From the NCBI GenBank assembly GCA_041676705.1, contig JBAYRL010000007.1:1-64000 (forward strand): a stretch of 64,000 nucleotides of DNA, in the 5' to 3' direction. Under the pieces are notes generated by a model. It searched no databases, was not told the origin of the DNA, and saw nothing but the letters and a program-made list of their open reading frames with translations. Shown piece by piece: positions 43,374 through 51,769 of this stretch (within the stretch, counting starts at the first letter, position 1; each line of letters begins with the position of its first letter). This DNA comes from Acidimicrobiia bacterium (lineage in GTDB: Bacteria > Actinomycetota > Acidimicrobiia > Acidimicrobiales > SKKL01). The position numbers and the translations under genes were made by a program.

Positions 43374-44273
43374 CTAGCCTAGTTCTTCGATGGTGGCGGC
43401 CATCATCTCAAGGTGCTCTAGCTGCCAAGGGGCACGCATGGCCAGGTTGATTTGCTGCACACCAACATCTAGGTAGCGCCCCAGGTGGTCGACCATTTGT
43501 TGCTGCGACCCCATTAAAACTCCGGCTCGCACACCTTCAGCTAAACCGCCAAATTGTTCTTGTAGGTCGGCTTCGGTGGGGCACATTCCCACGTTAATAG
43601 CGGTGCGTATATCGGAAATGGAACGGCCAGCGGCTTCAGCGTGTTCGGTTAGCACATGGCGCTTATGCACGAAAGCTTCGGGCGAGGCGAAGGGAATGTT
43701 CCAGCCATCAGCATATTTCCCCACGATTTTAAGGGTCCGTTTTTCCCCACCACCTCCAATCCAAAGCGGCAGTTGGTCCCGCATGGGCTTGGGCTCGCAT
43801 TTAGCATCGACCAGATTGAAGTGAGTCCCACTGAAATCGGTTGTTTCGTTCCGTAGTAAACCGAGCACGCATTGAGCCGACTCTTCTAACACGTCAAGGC
43901 GTACCTTGGGTTCTTCAAAAGGTATTCCATAAGCATCGAATTCGAACTTCGCCCAGCCCGCGCCCAGACCCATGGCGGCTCGACCGCCCGAGAGGTGATC
44001 GATGGTCACGATGGCATTAGCAAGCACCGCTGGATGACGATAGGCGGCGCAGTAGACGAGCGAGCCAACCTCAACCCGGCTGGTGCTCAGTGCCAAAGCA
44101 GCATGGGCGGCTACGGCTTCGTGGCAGTGTGCGCCGTCGAAATCAGCCGAGTAGAAGTGGTCCCAAATCGAGATCCAGTCGAAGGGCAACTCTTCAATCC
44201 GGGTCCAAAGCGAGCGTAGCTCGTCGATGCTTGTGTTTTGTAGCCCGGTGTGCACCCCAAAAATGGCTGACAT
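43374..44273 (-). CDS. LLM-class F420-type oxidoreductase
   Basis: A 299-residue luciferase-like protein (FDWISIWDHFYSADFDGAHC, SGGRAAMGLGAGWAKFEFDA, PLWIGGGGEKRTLKIVGKYA, DGWNIPFASPE). The WDHF and GAGW motifs are typical of F420-dependent members. Start ATG 44273 (SAIFGVHTGLQ) follows GGGGGAAATTG; the open frame reaches 44399 but the added 42 residues are unlike the family. Substrate unknown. Confidence 0.88.
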   Translation of the reverse strand: MSAIFGVHTGLQNTSIDELRSLWTRIEELPFDWISIWDHFYSADFDGAHCHEAVAAHAALALSTSRVEVGSLVYCAAYRHPAVLANAIVTIDHLSGGRAAMGLGAGWAKFEFDAYGIPFEEPKVRLDVLEESAQCVLGLLRNETTDFSGTHFNLVDAKCEPKPMRDQLPLWIGGGGEKRTLKIVGKYADGWNIPFASPEAFVHKRHVLTEHAEAAGRSISDIRTAINVGMCPTEADLQEQFGGLAEGVRAGVLMGSQQQMVDHLGRYLDVGVQQINLAMRAPWQLEHLEMMAATIEELG

Positions 44274-44349
44274 CAATTTCCCCCAACAGGTTTTTACGAA
44301 GTTGCCATAACCATAGTGGCAACGTTCTTTGAATTCCGTGAGGTATACG

Positions 44350-44378
44350 TTGTACGCTGTCGCTCTACGCCGTATAGT
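44350..44378 (+). promoter_or_regulatory. Sigma-70-type promoter of the ferritin-like gene
   Basis: TTGTAC (44350-44355) and TATAGT (44373-44378) are separated by exactly 17 bases. The predicted transcript has a leader of about 55 bases before ATG 44440, containing GAGGGAATT as ribosome site. A second TTGACA at 44384-44389 has no good -10 partner. Confidence 0.65.
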
Positions 44379-44439
44379 GACTGTTGACACTACCACCACA
44401 CACCATTAGACCAGCGGGTCCGTAATATCAGAGGGAATT

Positions 44440-45564
44440 ATGTCGTTAGACACGAGCAACGATCTTGAAGCCATCTTGGCGGTGTCCAACACCGACCGTG
44501 ATGAAGCTATTCACACCGTAAAAAATAACGCCGAGTCCATTTTCACCTGGGATTATGACAAAGGTTCTCGCCCAGCGTTGAACAAGCTGTATGAAAAGGC
44601 CAAGCACTCCCAGTGGAACGGTGAAACCGACCTTGACTGGTCAATAGAAGTTGACCAAGAGAAGCTTGTTTATGAAGGTGGCGGACCACCCTCAAGCGAG
44701 CAATTCATGCAACTTGGCGTCGACCTCAAAGGCACCGCGCTAGAAAAGTGGACCGAGAAGGAATGGTTGCAGTGGTCCATTCTGAACCAAAACTGGAGCC
44801 TCTCGCAGTTCATGCACGGCGAGCAAGGTGCGCTCATCTGCACCGCGAAAATTGTGGAAACCGTCCCCTGGATTGACGCTAAATACTATGGCGCCACTCA
44901 GGTGATGGACGAAGCTCGTCACGTTGAAGTCTTCGCGAAGTACCTTGATGAGAAAATGTCGGGTCACTTCCCAATCAACACCCACCTAAAGGCGCTCCTC
45001 GATGACATCATCGACGACAGCCGTTGGGACATGACGTATCTGGGTATGCAGATCATGGTGGAAGGACTGGCCTTGGCTGCTTTTGGTGTAACCATGCAGA
45101 CCACCGGCGACCCATTGCTGAAGAAGCTGCTTCGCTATGTCATGGCCGACGAAGCTCGTCATGTGGCTTTCGGTGTTATCTCGCTGCAAGAGTTCTATCA
45201 GGGGCTCACTTCAGCCGAAATGATGGAGCGCCAAGAATTTGCCTATGAAGCGGCGATTCGTATGCGGAACCGTTTCTTGCAGCAAGAAGTTTGGGATGAA
45301 ATGGGCGTTGATGTGCGTGAAGCCATCCGCATCTTCCAAAAGACTGATGAAGAGAAGAACAAGGATCCATTCCAGCAGCTACTCTTCTCGAAGATAGTTC
45401 CCAACGCCAAGAAGCTGGGCCTTCTTGATGCCAATGACGGCTGGTTGCGCAAGCGCTTCGATGTGCTGGGCGTAACACAGTTCGAAGACTGGGACGACAC
45501 TGGTGCTGAGTATGAGAGCCTCGACTTCATTGCTCAAGACCGTGAAGCCGGACTAATTGAATAG
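44440..45564 (+). CDS. Ferritin-like diiron protein
   Basis: A 374-residue, mostly helical protein with two DEARHV motifs (about residues 157 and 230), each the second half of an E...ExxH diiron ligand set; the first halves are likely in MHGEQGALICTAKIVE and MVEGLALAAFG. The architecture is that of ribonucleotide-reductase-like or AurF-like oxygenases. Substrate unknown. A clear promoter and a strong terminator frame it as a single-gene, probably well-expressed unit. Confidence 0.85.
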   Translation: MSLDTSNDLEAILAVSNTDRDEAIHTVKNNAESIFTWDYDKGSRPALNKLYEKAKHSQWNGETDLDWSIEVDQEKLVYEGGGPPSSEQFMQLGVDLKGTALEKWTEKEWLQWSILNQNWSLSQFMHGEQGALICTAKIVETVPWIDAKYYGATQVMDEARHVEVFAKYLDEKMSGHFPINTHLKALLDDIIDDSRWDMTYLGMQIMVEGLALAAFGVTMQTTGDPLLKKLLRYVMADEARHVAFGVISLQEFYQGLTSAEMMERQEFAYEAAIRMRNRFLQQEVWDEMGVDVREAIRIFQKTDEEKNKDPFQQLLFSKIVPNAKKLGLLDANDGWLRKRFDVLGVTQFEDWDDTGAEYESLDFIAQDREAGLIE

Positions 45565-45588
45565 ACCGCTAAAAGTTGGTGGTTAAGG

Positions 45589-45620
45589 AAGCGGCCCCCA
45601 GCGGGGCCGCTTCTTTTTTT
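45589..45620 (+). terminator. Rho-independent terminator
   Basis: AAGCGGCCCC (45589-45598) / GGGGCCGCTT (45603-45612), 4-base loop, followed by C and seven Ts. It is the strongest terminator seen in the window, 24 bases after the ferritin-like stop. Confidence 0.93.
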
Positions 45621-45706
45621 CTTATTCATCACGTGTCTTAGCTTGTGATGCCAAACTGGAAGCACGCGACGCAAGGTTGCGGCTTGATCTGAAGGAGAAT
45701 CACTGC

Positions 45707-46852
45707 ATGGGACCCTTGGCAGGCTTCAAAGTTATTGAGATCGCCGGCATTGGCCCCGGACCGTTTTGCGCCATGATGTTGGCCGATATGGGTGCCGATG
45801 TAATACGTGTGGACCGCTCACAATCAGTTCGTGGCGGAGATCCAGATAGTCCACCCGCAGATATTTTGATGCGAGGGCGGCGCTCAATCGGGGTCGACCT
45901 GAAGTCACCTGAAGGCGTAGAAACGGTTCTGAAGCTAATTGAAGGTGCCGATGCCATGCTTGAGGGTTTTCGTCCCGGCGTGGCCGAACGTTTGGGTATT
46001 GGCCCTGAAGAGGCCATGGCACAGAACCCAAAGCTGGTGTACGGACGCATGACCGGCTGGGGTCAAAGCGGCCCCTATGCACCAACGGCGGGCCACGACA
46101 TCAACTACATTGCCCTGGCTGGGGCCCTTGAACCTATTGGTCGTGCCGGTGGACCTCCGGTACCTCCTCTAAACCTGGTGGGTGATTTTGGCGGTGGTGG
46201 CCTCATGCTGGCCTTTGGCTTAGTTTGCGGCATGCTCGAAGCACAAAAAACAGGTGCCGGACAGGTGGTCGATGCGGCCATGGTCGACGGTTCGGCCGTG
46301 CTGATGACCATGTTCCATGCCTTCAACGCTATGGGCATTTGGAACCCCGAACGTGGCACCAACTTGTTAGATACCGGTGCCCATTTCTACGACACCTACG
46401 AGTGTGCCGATGGCAAGTATGTTTCGATTGGTTCTATAGAGCCTCAGTTTTATGCCGAGCTGTTGCGGCTAACCGGTTTGAGCGAAGACGGCGATTTTAC
46501 TGCTCAGATGGAACGTTCTCGCTGGCCTGAACTCACTGAACGTTTAGCAGGCGTGTTCCGCACCAAGACTCGTGATGAGTGGTGCGAGATCATGGAAGGC
46601 ACCGACGTTTGTTTTGCGCCGGTACTGTCAATCTCAGAAGCACCCGAACATCCGCACAACAAAGAACGTGGCACCTTCGTTGAGGTCGCTGGTGTGGTGC
46701 AACCGGCCCCGGCACCCCGTTTCAGCCGGACTGAAGCGTCGATTCAGCGCCCGCCGTCTCATGCAGGGCAACACACCGATGAAATCTTGGGAGAGTTGGG
46801 ATTAAGTACCGACGAGATTAGCCAGCTTCGAAGCTCGGGGGCCGTGGCTTAG
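45707..46852 (+). CDS. Alpha-methylacyl-CoA racemase (CaiB/BaiF family)
   Basis: A 381-residue class III CoA-transferase-fold protein. VIEIAGIGPGPFCAMMLADM, DVIRVDRS and RMTGWGQSGPYAPTAGHDIN are typical; GHDINYIALAGAL with NLVGDFGGGG supplies the His/Asp pair of alpha-methylacyl-CoA racemases rather than CoA-transferases. It interconverts (2R)- and (2S)-methyl branched acyl-CoA, needed before beta-oxidation of branched fatty acids and steroid side chains. ATG 45707 is preceded by GAAGGAGA. Confidence 0.92.
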   Translation: MGPLAGFKVIEIAGIGPGPFCAMMLADMGADVIRVDRSQSVRGGDPDSPPADILMRGRRSIGVDLKSPEGVETVLKLIEGADAMLEGFRPGVAERLGIGPEEAMAQNPKLVYGRMTGWGQSGPYAPTAGHDINYIALAGALEPIGRAGGPPVPPLNLVGDFGGGGLMLAFGLVCGMLEAQKTGAGQVVDAAMVDGSAVLMTMFHAFNAMGIWNPERGTNLLDTGAHFYDTYECADGKYVSIGSIEPQFYAELLRLTGLSEDGDFTAQMERSRWPELTERLAGVFRTKTRDEWCEIMEGTDVCFAPVLSISEAPEHPHNKERGTFVEVAGVVQPAPAPRFSRTEASIQRPPSHAGQHTDEILGELGLSTDEISQLRSSGAVA

Positions 46853-46936
46853 GAGAGTCTCACCACAGCCAATGTCATAGCTTCGGCCTAGCATCAATGA
46901 TGATCGAGCACACTCTGGTTCAGATGAGGTTAAGCG

Positions 46937-48061
46937 ATGTTTGACAACTGGACACACCGTTCCTTACCCCAAGAAATTCATGGGGGTACCGGTGTGCTCG
47001 AACATTTAGGCGACCTGTTAAAGAGTTTTGGTGCTAGGAGAGTTTTGCTGGTTGCCTCTCGCCGAATGCTCGACTCCGAGCCTGGTGAATTAGTAACAAA
47101 ACAGTTGGGTCGCATGTTGGCCGGAACGTTCAGCGAGACCGGGCCCTATGTCGATGCGCACACTGCTCAACACGCAGTCTTGTCGGCCCGATCGAGCGAA
47201 GCCGACACGCTTGTGAGTCTTGGCTCGGGTGCCAACATAGAAATGGCCAAAGCCATTGCTTTTTTTTCGGAAATGGAATCTGGCATGTCGGGCCGCAGCG
47301 TGGCCGATCGGCCCAAGTTCCCGCATGTAGCTATTCCAACCACCCTTAACGGTGCCCCATACACGGGCGAATTTTCTCTGATTGATTCCCACACTAAGCG
47401 TTCTAGCAGTGCTGGTTCGCCAACATCGACACCTATGGCGGTCTTGTTAGAACATAGTTTTCAATCAGATACCGATTCTGAATCGTTCATTTTGCGAGCC
47501 ACGGTAGCTTTAGCGCACGCCATTGATGTCCTAACTGGCACCCAGGCGAGCCCCGAAGCACGGATGCTGGCACGGCAAGGCCTGATCGAACTGGCGCAGT
47601 GGCTACCAGAATTTCACGCTGACCCCAAAGAGTTCGGCTTGTTGGAACGCGTCATCGATGCCACCGTGGTTTGCGGTAGAGCGCGACAGAACGCTTCAGC
47701 TGGTTTTCAACATACCTTGGCGCAACTATTGGGTGCGCGCACCCTCTCTTCTTACGAATTGGTAAGCGCTTCGCTTCTGCCGTATACAACGGCGTTCATT
47801 TCTGATGTTCTGCCCGCCTCGACCTCGGAATTGCTTAACACGCTGTTCATGCACGAACCAACCGAGTTAGGCCTTCGGCTGAGTTGGTGGCTTGAAGATA
47901 TCGGTGTGCACAATGCCTTTTATGATCTAGGAATTGATCACGAAGACATTGAAGCGGTGGCCCGCCAGGCAACGGCTCAACGCGGTGTGCAACTTTGTGC
48001 TCGTCCCGCTGGCGAGGGTGATATTTACGCCCTACTGAAAGAAGCTCTAGGTATTAAATAA
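46937..48061 (+). CDS. Degenerate iron-containing alcohol dehydrogenase/maleylacetate-reductase-like protein
   Basis: A 374-residue protein with the overall pattern of the Fe-ADH/maleylacetate reductase family: LVSLGSGANIEMAKAIAFF for the nucleotide GGG motif, AIPTTLNGAP for PTTAGSE, ALAHAIDVL and GFQHTLAQLLGA. Two of four metal ligands are replaced: Val at about 190 for the Asp, Tyr at about 273 for the last His, while His 194 and His 259 remain; the conserved His four residues after His 259 is Gln. It may be metal-free, redox-altered or a non-enzyme. Start ATG 46937 follows GTTAAGCG. Confidence 0.7.
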   Translation: MFDNWTHRSLPQEIHGGTGVLEHLGDLLKSFGARRVLLVASRRMLDSEPGELVTKQLGRMLAGTFSETGPYVDAHTAQHAVLSARSSEADTLVSLGSGANIEMAKAIAFFSEMESGMSGRSVADRPKFPHVAIPTTLNGAPYTGEFSLIDSHTKRSSSAGSPTSTPMAVLLEHSFQSDTDSESFILRATVALAHAIDVLTGTQASPEARMLARQGLIELAQWLPEFHADPKEFGLLERVIDATVVCGRARQNASAGFQHTLAQLLGARTLSSYELVSASLLPYTTAFISDVLPASTSELLNTLFMHEPTELGLRLSWWLEDIGVHNAFYDLGIDHEDIEAVARQATAQRGVQLCARPAGEGDIYALLKEALGIK

Positions 48062-48132
48062 GCACTACTCCCCACCCTGGCCACCACAGCTAGGGTCGGT
48101 AGGCGACCAAGGCGGGGGGATCTTAGCGACTG

Positions 48133-48954
48133 CTAAATTTGAAGGTCGGTTAAAGCCCGTTCGGTTAAGACTCGGGCTAAGTGCGCACGGTATTCAACGG
48201 TTGCGTTTAGGTCTTCGGTTGGTGAGGTGCCCTGGGCGGCTTGGGCCGCAGCGTCCTTAGCGTTGGCACCGGCGGCAATTGCCTCTTCCACGGCCGTGGC
48301 GCGAAGCGGGGTGGCGCCCATATTCACCAAGCCCACACCAGTGGTGCCATTGTGTACTGCGGCTACGGCCACGATGGCCCAATCTTGGGCCCGGCGATTG
48401 AATTTCTTGAAGCTCCACTTGCCGCCCGGCGTGGCGGGAAGTTCAATTTCGACGATCATTTCATCGGGGGCCAAAGCCGATTCGTAGTAACCAGTGAAGA
48501 AGTCGGTGGCAGCGATGCGACGTCGACCCTTTGGGCCAGCCACCACCATCGTTCCGCCCAAGGCCAACACCGCGGCGGGCAAATCTGATGCCGGATCGGC
48601 GTGGGCCAAAGTGCCGCCTAAGGTACCCCGATGGCGGACCTGTGGGTCGCCAACTTCAGCGGCTACTCCCTTGATAAGAGGGCAATACTCGGCTAATAGC
48701 TCGCTAGTTTCCACCAAGTGATGAGTAGTTAAGGCGCCGATTTTCACAGTGTCGCCTTCGTGGCGAATATAGGAAAGATCGTTGAGGCGACCCACGTCTA
48801 CCAGAACTGAAGGCACGGCTAAGCGCAGTTTCATCATGGGAAGAAGCGAGTGACCACCTGCCAGTAATTTGGCTTCATCGCCGTGCTCGCTAAGTTGCTC
48901 TAAGGCATGATCAACCGATTCTGCTCTTACGTATTCGAAAGCTACGGGGATCAC
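48133..48954 (-). CDS. FAD-binding medium subunit of a molybdenum hydroxylase (CoxM-like)
   Basis: A 273-residue FAD subunit of the xanthine oxidase/CO-dehydrogenase family, with KLLAGGHSLLPMMKLRLAVP and RGTLGGTLAHADPASDLPAA as FAD motifs and TDFFTGYYESALAPDEMIVE. It passes electrons between the 2Fe-2S subunit and an acceptor. It overlaps the small-subunit gene by four bases. No large molybdopterin subunit (CoxL) gene lies next to it, so the substrate cannot be named. Confidence 0.9.
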   Translation of the reverse strand: MIPVAFEYVRAESVDHALEQLSEHGDEAKLLAGGHSLLPMMKLRLAVPSVLVDVGRLNDLSYIRHEGDTVKIGALTTHHLVETSELLAEYCPLIKGVAAEVGDPQVRHRGTLGGTLAHADPASDLPAAVLALGGTMVVAGPKGRRRIAATDFFTGYYESALAPDEMIVEIELPATPGGKWSFKKFNRRAQDWAIVAVAAVHNGTTGVGLVNMGATPLRATAVEEAIAAGANAKDAAAQAAQGTSPTEDLNATVEYRAHLARVLTERALTDLQI

Positions 48955-49415
48955 TCGCTAGCTCCTTCGGCGGCGGCCAAAACCGATTTCACAATGTTGT
49001 GATAGCCGGTGCAGCGACACAAATTGCCCTCCAAACCAAGCCGAACCTCTTCCTCGGTTGGATTGGGGTTTTCTTCCAACAGTGAGGTGGCAGCCATAAC
49101 CATGCCCGGTGTGCAATAGCCGCACTGCAGTCCATGGTTTTCGTGGAATGCCCGCTGCATCGGGTGCATTTCACCCCCCTGGGCCATTCCTTCGATAGTT
49201 GTTATTTGGCATCCCTCGGCCTGCACCGCCAGTACAGTGCACGACTTAACCGACTGACCGTCTAAATGAACGGTACAAGCGCCACAAGAAGAGGTGTCGC
49301 AGCCAACGTTGGTGCCGGTCAACCCAAGTTGTTCCCTGATGAAATAGACCAGAAGTGTTCGGGGTTCGGCCTCTCCAGAGACGTCTTGGCCGTTCACGGT
49401 CATCTTGACCTGCAT
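48951..49415 (-). CDS. 2Fe-2S small subunit of a molybdenum hydroxylase (CoxS-like)
   Basis: A 154-residue two-cluster ferredoxin subunit. The plant-type cluster ligands are in VGCDTSSCGACTVHLDG and SVKSC, the second cluster in GLQCGYCTPGM and EGNLCRCTGYHN. Length is normal. ATG 49415 follows AAAGGAACAG. First gene of a two-gene leftward operon. Confidence 0.93.
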   Translation of the reverse strand: MQVKMTVNGQDVSGEAEPRTLLVYFIREQLGLTGTNVGCDTSSCGACTVHLDGQSVKSCTVLAVQAEGCQITTIEGMAQGGEMHPMQRAFHENHGLQCGYCTPGMVMAATSLLEENPNPTEEEVRLGLEGNLCRCTGYHNIVKSVLAAAEGASE

Positions 49416-49566
49416 GGCTGTTCCTTTTGGTTCAGTAAACGTTCTTGAAGCTTAGCAGCGGTGACTTTCGACACAGCCGCAAAAGTCTTTAAAACGTTGT
49501 CTGAACACCACCGAGCGTCTCGACCGACCAACCGACCGACCATAGAGTGCTCGTGCAAGATAGGGT

Positions 49567-49605
49567 GCCCGCTCCGCCGAAGTCTTAATGTTTGGCGGAG
49601 CGGGC
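49567..49605. terminator. GC-rich hairpin after the copper-protein operon
   Basis: Perfect 12-bp inverted repeat GCCCGCTCCGCC (49567-49578) / GGCGGAGCGGGC (49594-49605) with a 15-base loop, in the gap after the leftward cupredoxin-like gene. There is no T-run, so it may be a Rho-assisted stop or an mRNA-stabilising stem. Confidence 0.55.
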
Positions 49606-49626
49606 TATGGGGAGACAGCTACATGC

Positions 49627-50127
49627 TTATGGCGCCACGTTGACGGTGAACGTCTTGGCGTTCGGAGGTGGAACGCCGCAGCCACCGCTCTCATCGGAAT
49701 ACACCACGTTGGTGGATCGGCCAACGGTGTTAAAGCTCATGCTCACGGTTTCCCCTGGGCGCACGTCGAAAATGCCCAATCGAATGAGCTCGACGTCGTC
49801 ATTGCGCACTTGAATACGGTCGCCTACTCGCACGTCTAACCACTCAGGGAGAATGTCGACTTCTTGGCGAAGTGCCAAACGCTTAGAAGTACCCGGTGGT
49901 ATCACAAACTCGTGAGTGACGGGATCGTGGGGCTCGGTGGTGGTGGTAGATTCAACCTCCGGCGTAGCGGTTGAAGCCGCCACCTGACCTTGCGTGCTTA
50001 CTACCGGATCAGCACTATTTCCGCAGGCGCTTAACCCCACTGTCACTACCAAAGCCGCTAGCGCAACGGCGGCTCTATTAGCAGCTCGGCGAGGGAAAAT
50101 TTTGGCTAACAATCCATTCGTATCCAT
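49627..50127 (-). CDS. Cupredoxin-like lipoprotein
   Basis: A 166-residue protein with an N-terminal hydrophobic stretch and lipobox GLSAC, a Thr-rich linker, and a C-terminal domain with beta pattern (EWLDVRVGDRIQVRNDDVEL, IRLGIFDVRPGETVSMSF) and a late CGVPPP, reminiscent of cupredoxins. The full Cu ligand set (His, Cys, His, Met) is not evident, so it may not bind copper itself. ATG 50127 is one base after the PCuAC gene's stop. Last gene of the sco1-pcuAC operon. Confidence 0.7.
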   Translation of the reverse strand: MDTNGLLAKIFPRRAANRAAVALAALVVTVGLSACGNSADPVVSTQGQVAASTATPEVESTTTTEPHDPVTHEFVIPPGTSKRLALRQEVDILPEWLDVRVGDRIQVRNDDVELIRLGIFDVRPGETVSMSFNTVGRSTNVVYSDESGGCGVPPPNAKTFTVNVAP

Positions 50128-50128
50128 G

Positions 50129-50845
50129 TCACATCTCTCGAACTTCAGCGGTGACTTCAACCTCACCGGTAGATTCAAAATGCAGTGTCACCTTCACCGT
50201 GTCGCCAACGGCTAAGGCTTGTTTCAGCCCCAGAACCATTACGTGGTAGCCACCTGGCTCCAGGGTGACTTGCGACCCTGCTGGAATGTCGAGCCCATCA
50301 ATTTGGCGCATCATTTTCATGCCACCGCCACCGTTGTTAGAGCTTGGCATGCCACCGCTCATTGAGCCGTGGTCGGCGTCGGCATCATCTTCGGTGCCAC
50401 TATTCATTGACCCGGCCGAACCCATGTGATTGTCCATGTCGTCGGTGGCGTCGTCGTCTTCAACAACCACAACCTCGTGGATTTCAATTGCTTCAGCAAA
50501 GTCGTTGTCAGCGGAAACGTCGACTAGGCGGTCATCGTCACTGCCCCCATAAACCACCATGTAAATCGCTGTGTTACCATCCGCCATTCCCGGCCGGGCC
50601 CAAACATTTTCAATTCGAAGTGTTTCCCCGTTGGTGTCATCTTCGTCACCAGTCTCGGGGCCTTCAGTAGTAGTGGTGGTCTCGGCTACGGTGCTGGAAC
50701 TGGCGGAAGGATTGTCATCTGATGAACCACAGGCAGTGGCACTAACCGCTAAAAGCAAGGCCAATGCTGTTCCAATACCAATACTCCGCCAGGTTCGCAT
50801 GGTCGTATGGTTCTTCTCGTTAAAGGGGGATGTGGCTATTGTCAC
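50129..50845 (-). CDS. PCu(A)C-type copper chaperone with Met/His/Asp-rich insertion
   Basis: A 238-residue lipoprotein (lipobox SATAC) of the PCu(A)C family: IENVWARPGMADGNTAIYMV at the N-terminus and PGGYHVMVLGLKQALAVGDT at the C-terminus with the His-x-Met ligand motif. Between the ligand His in EIHEV and MKMMRQIDGL lie about 45 residues rich in Asp, Met, His, Ser and Gly, absent from typical members. PCu(A)C delivers Cu(I) to CuA centres of cytochrome oxidase. GTG 50845 overlaps the Sco1 stop by four bases and follows GGAGAG; ATG 50800 is the alternative. Confidence 0.88.
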   Translation of the reverse strand: MTIATSPFNEKNHTTMRTWRSIGIGTALALLLAVSATACGSSDDNPSASSSTVAETTTTTEGPETGDEDDTNGETLRIENVWARPGMADGNTAIYMVVYGGSDDDRLVDVSADNDFAEAIEIHEVVVVEDDDATDDMDNHMGSAGSMNSGTEDDADADHGSMSGGMPSSNNGGGGMKMMRQIDGLDIPAGSQVTLEPGGYHVMVLGLKQALAVGDTVKVTLHFESTGEVEVTAEVREM

Positions 50846-51588
50846 GATGCACTCTCCGTGCTGTTGTCTGAAGCACCCACCGCTTCAGGGATCTCATCAC
50901 CAGGCCGTTCACCCTTTAAGAGCCGAGTGAGGTCTTGCTCTACCTCGGCCAAGGCATGGCCGAAGGGCCAAGCCAAGACAACGGTGCCAGTGTCATCAAC
51001 GGCGTACAGATCGTCGGTGTGCGCCACCACGCGTTTGCCGTCTTGGTATTGAATTCGGTATGAAGCCCCAAAAGTGTTGGCGGCGGCGCGCAACAGCACG
51101 GGGTCCATGGTGTGGATGGCATGACCGTTTGGCACGAATTGCTGAATATAGGCGGAGAGGATTTCAGGCGAGTCGACCGAGGGGTCGATCGTGATCATGT
51201 CAACGTCGACCTTGGCGCGGTCGGTTTCACTCTGGCCATTCAGGGCTTTTTCAACATAAGCCAAGGTTGCCGGACAAATATCGGGGCAGGTGGTGTAGCC
51301 GAAATACACCAACCGGATGCCGCCGGGCTGGGCCACCATCGTGATTTCAGTGCCATCCGCTGCAGGCAAGGTCACCTCGGACACATCGAGGGGTGGATTA
51401 CGTACGTAGCCCGCAAACTCTTTCGGTTCATCTGGTGTGGCCGCCAAGGTGTCGGTAGTGCTTGATTCCGACGGGTCGTTCGTCGCCTGGTTAGATGAGT
51501 TGCTATTTCCGCATGCCGTGACCAATAGCGCGACGGTCAGCATCAAGGCCGTGAGAAGTGAGCGAAACCGATTTGGCCGCTTGGACAT
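50842..51588 (-). CDS. Sco1/SenC copper-insertion lipoprotein
   Basis: A 248-residue thioredoxin-fold Sco protein. Lipobox LLVTAC (Cys 26) anchors it outside the membrane; the copper motif is YFGYTTCPDICPATL (Cys 101 and 105), with the third ligand His about 190 in VVAHTDDLYAVD. It loads or reduces the CuA site of cytochrome c oxidase. It heads a three-gene operon with the PCu(A)C chaperone and the cupredoxin-like lipoprotein, each coupled by overlap or one-base spacing. Confidence 0.92.
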   Translation of the reverse strand: MSKRPNRFRSLLTALMLTVALLVTACGNSNSSNQATNDPSESSTTDTLAATPDEPKEFAGYVRNPPLDVSEVTLPAADGTEITMVAQPGGIRLVYFGYTTCPDICPATLAYVEKALNGQSETDRAKVDVDMITIDPSVDSPEILSAYIQQFVPNGHAIHTMDPVLLRAAANTFGASYRIQYQDGKRVVAHTDDLYAVDDTGTVVLAWPFGHALAEVEQDLTRLLKGERPGDEIPEAVGASDNSTESAS

Positions 51589-51769
51589 TTTGCCCTCAAG
51601 TCGTTGCTAGAAGCGGAAATTTGTGTCTACTTCCAGGCTAAATTCGGCTCTCATTGAATTTATGGGGCAAAGGTCCCAAATGGGGTCGCCGATGGTCACT
51701 AAAGCCCTGATTTACAGGCGATTTTCGACTATTGAGCTAATGCCTGCCACAGGCTTGTATGCCACGACG

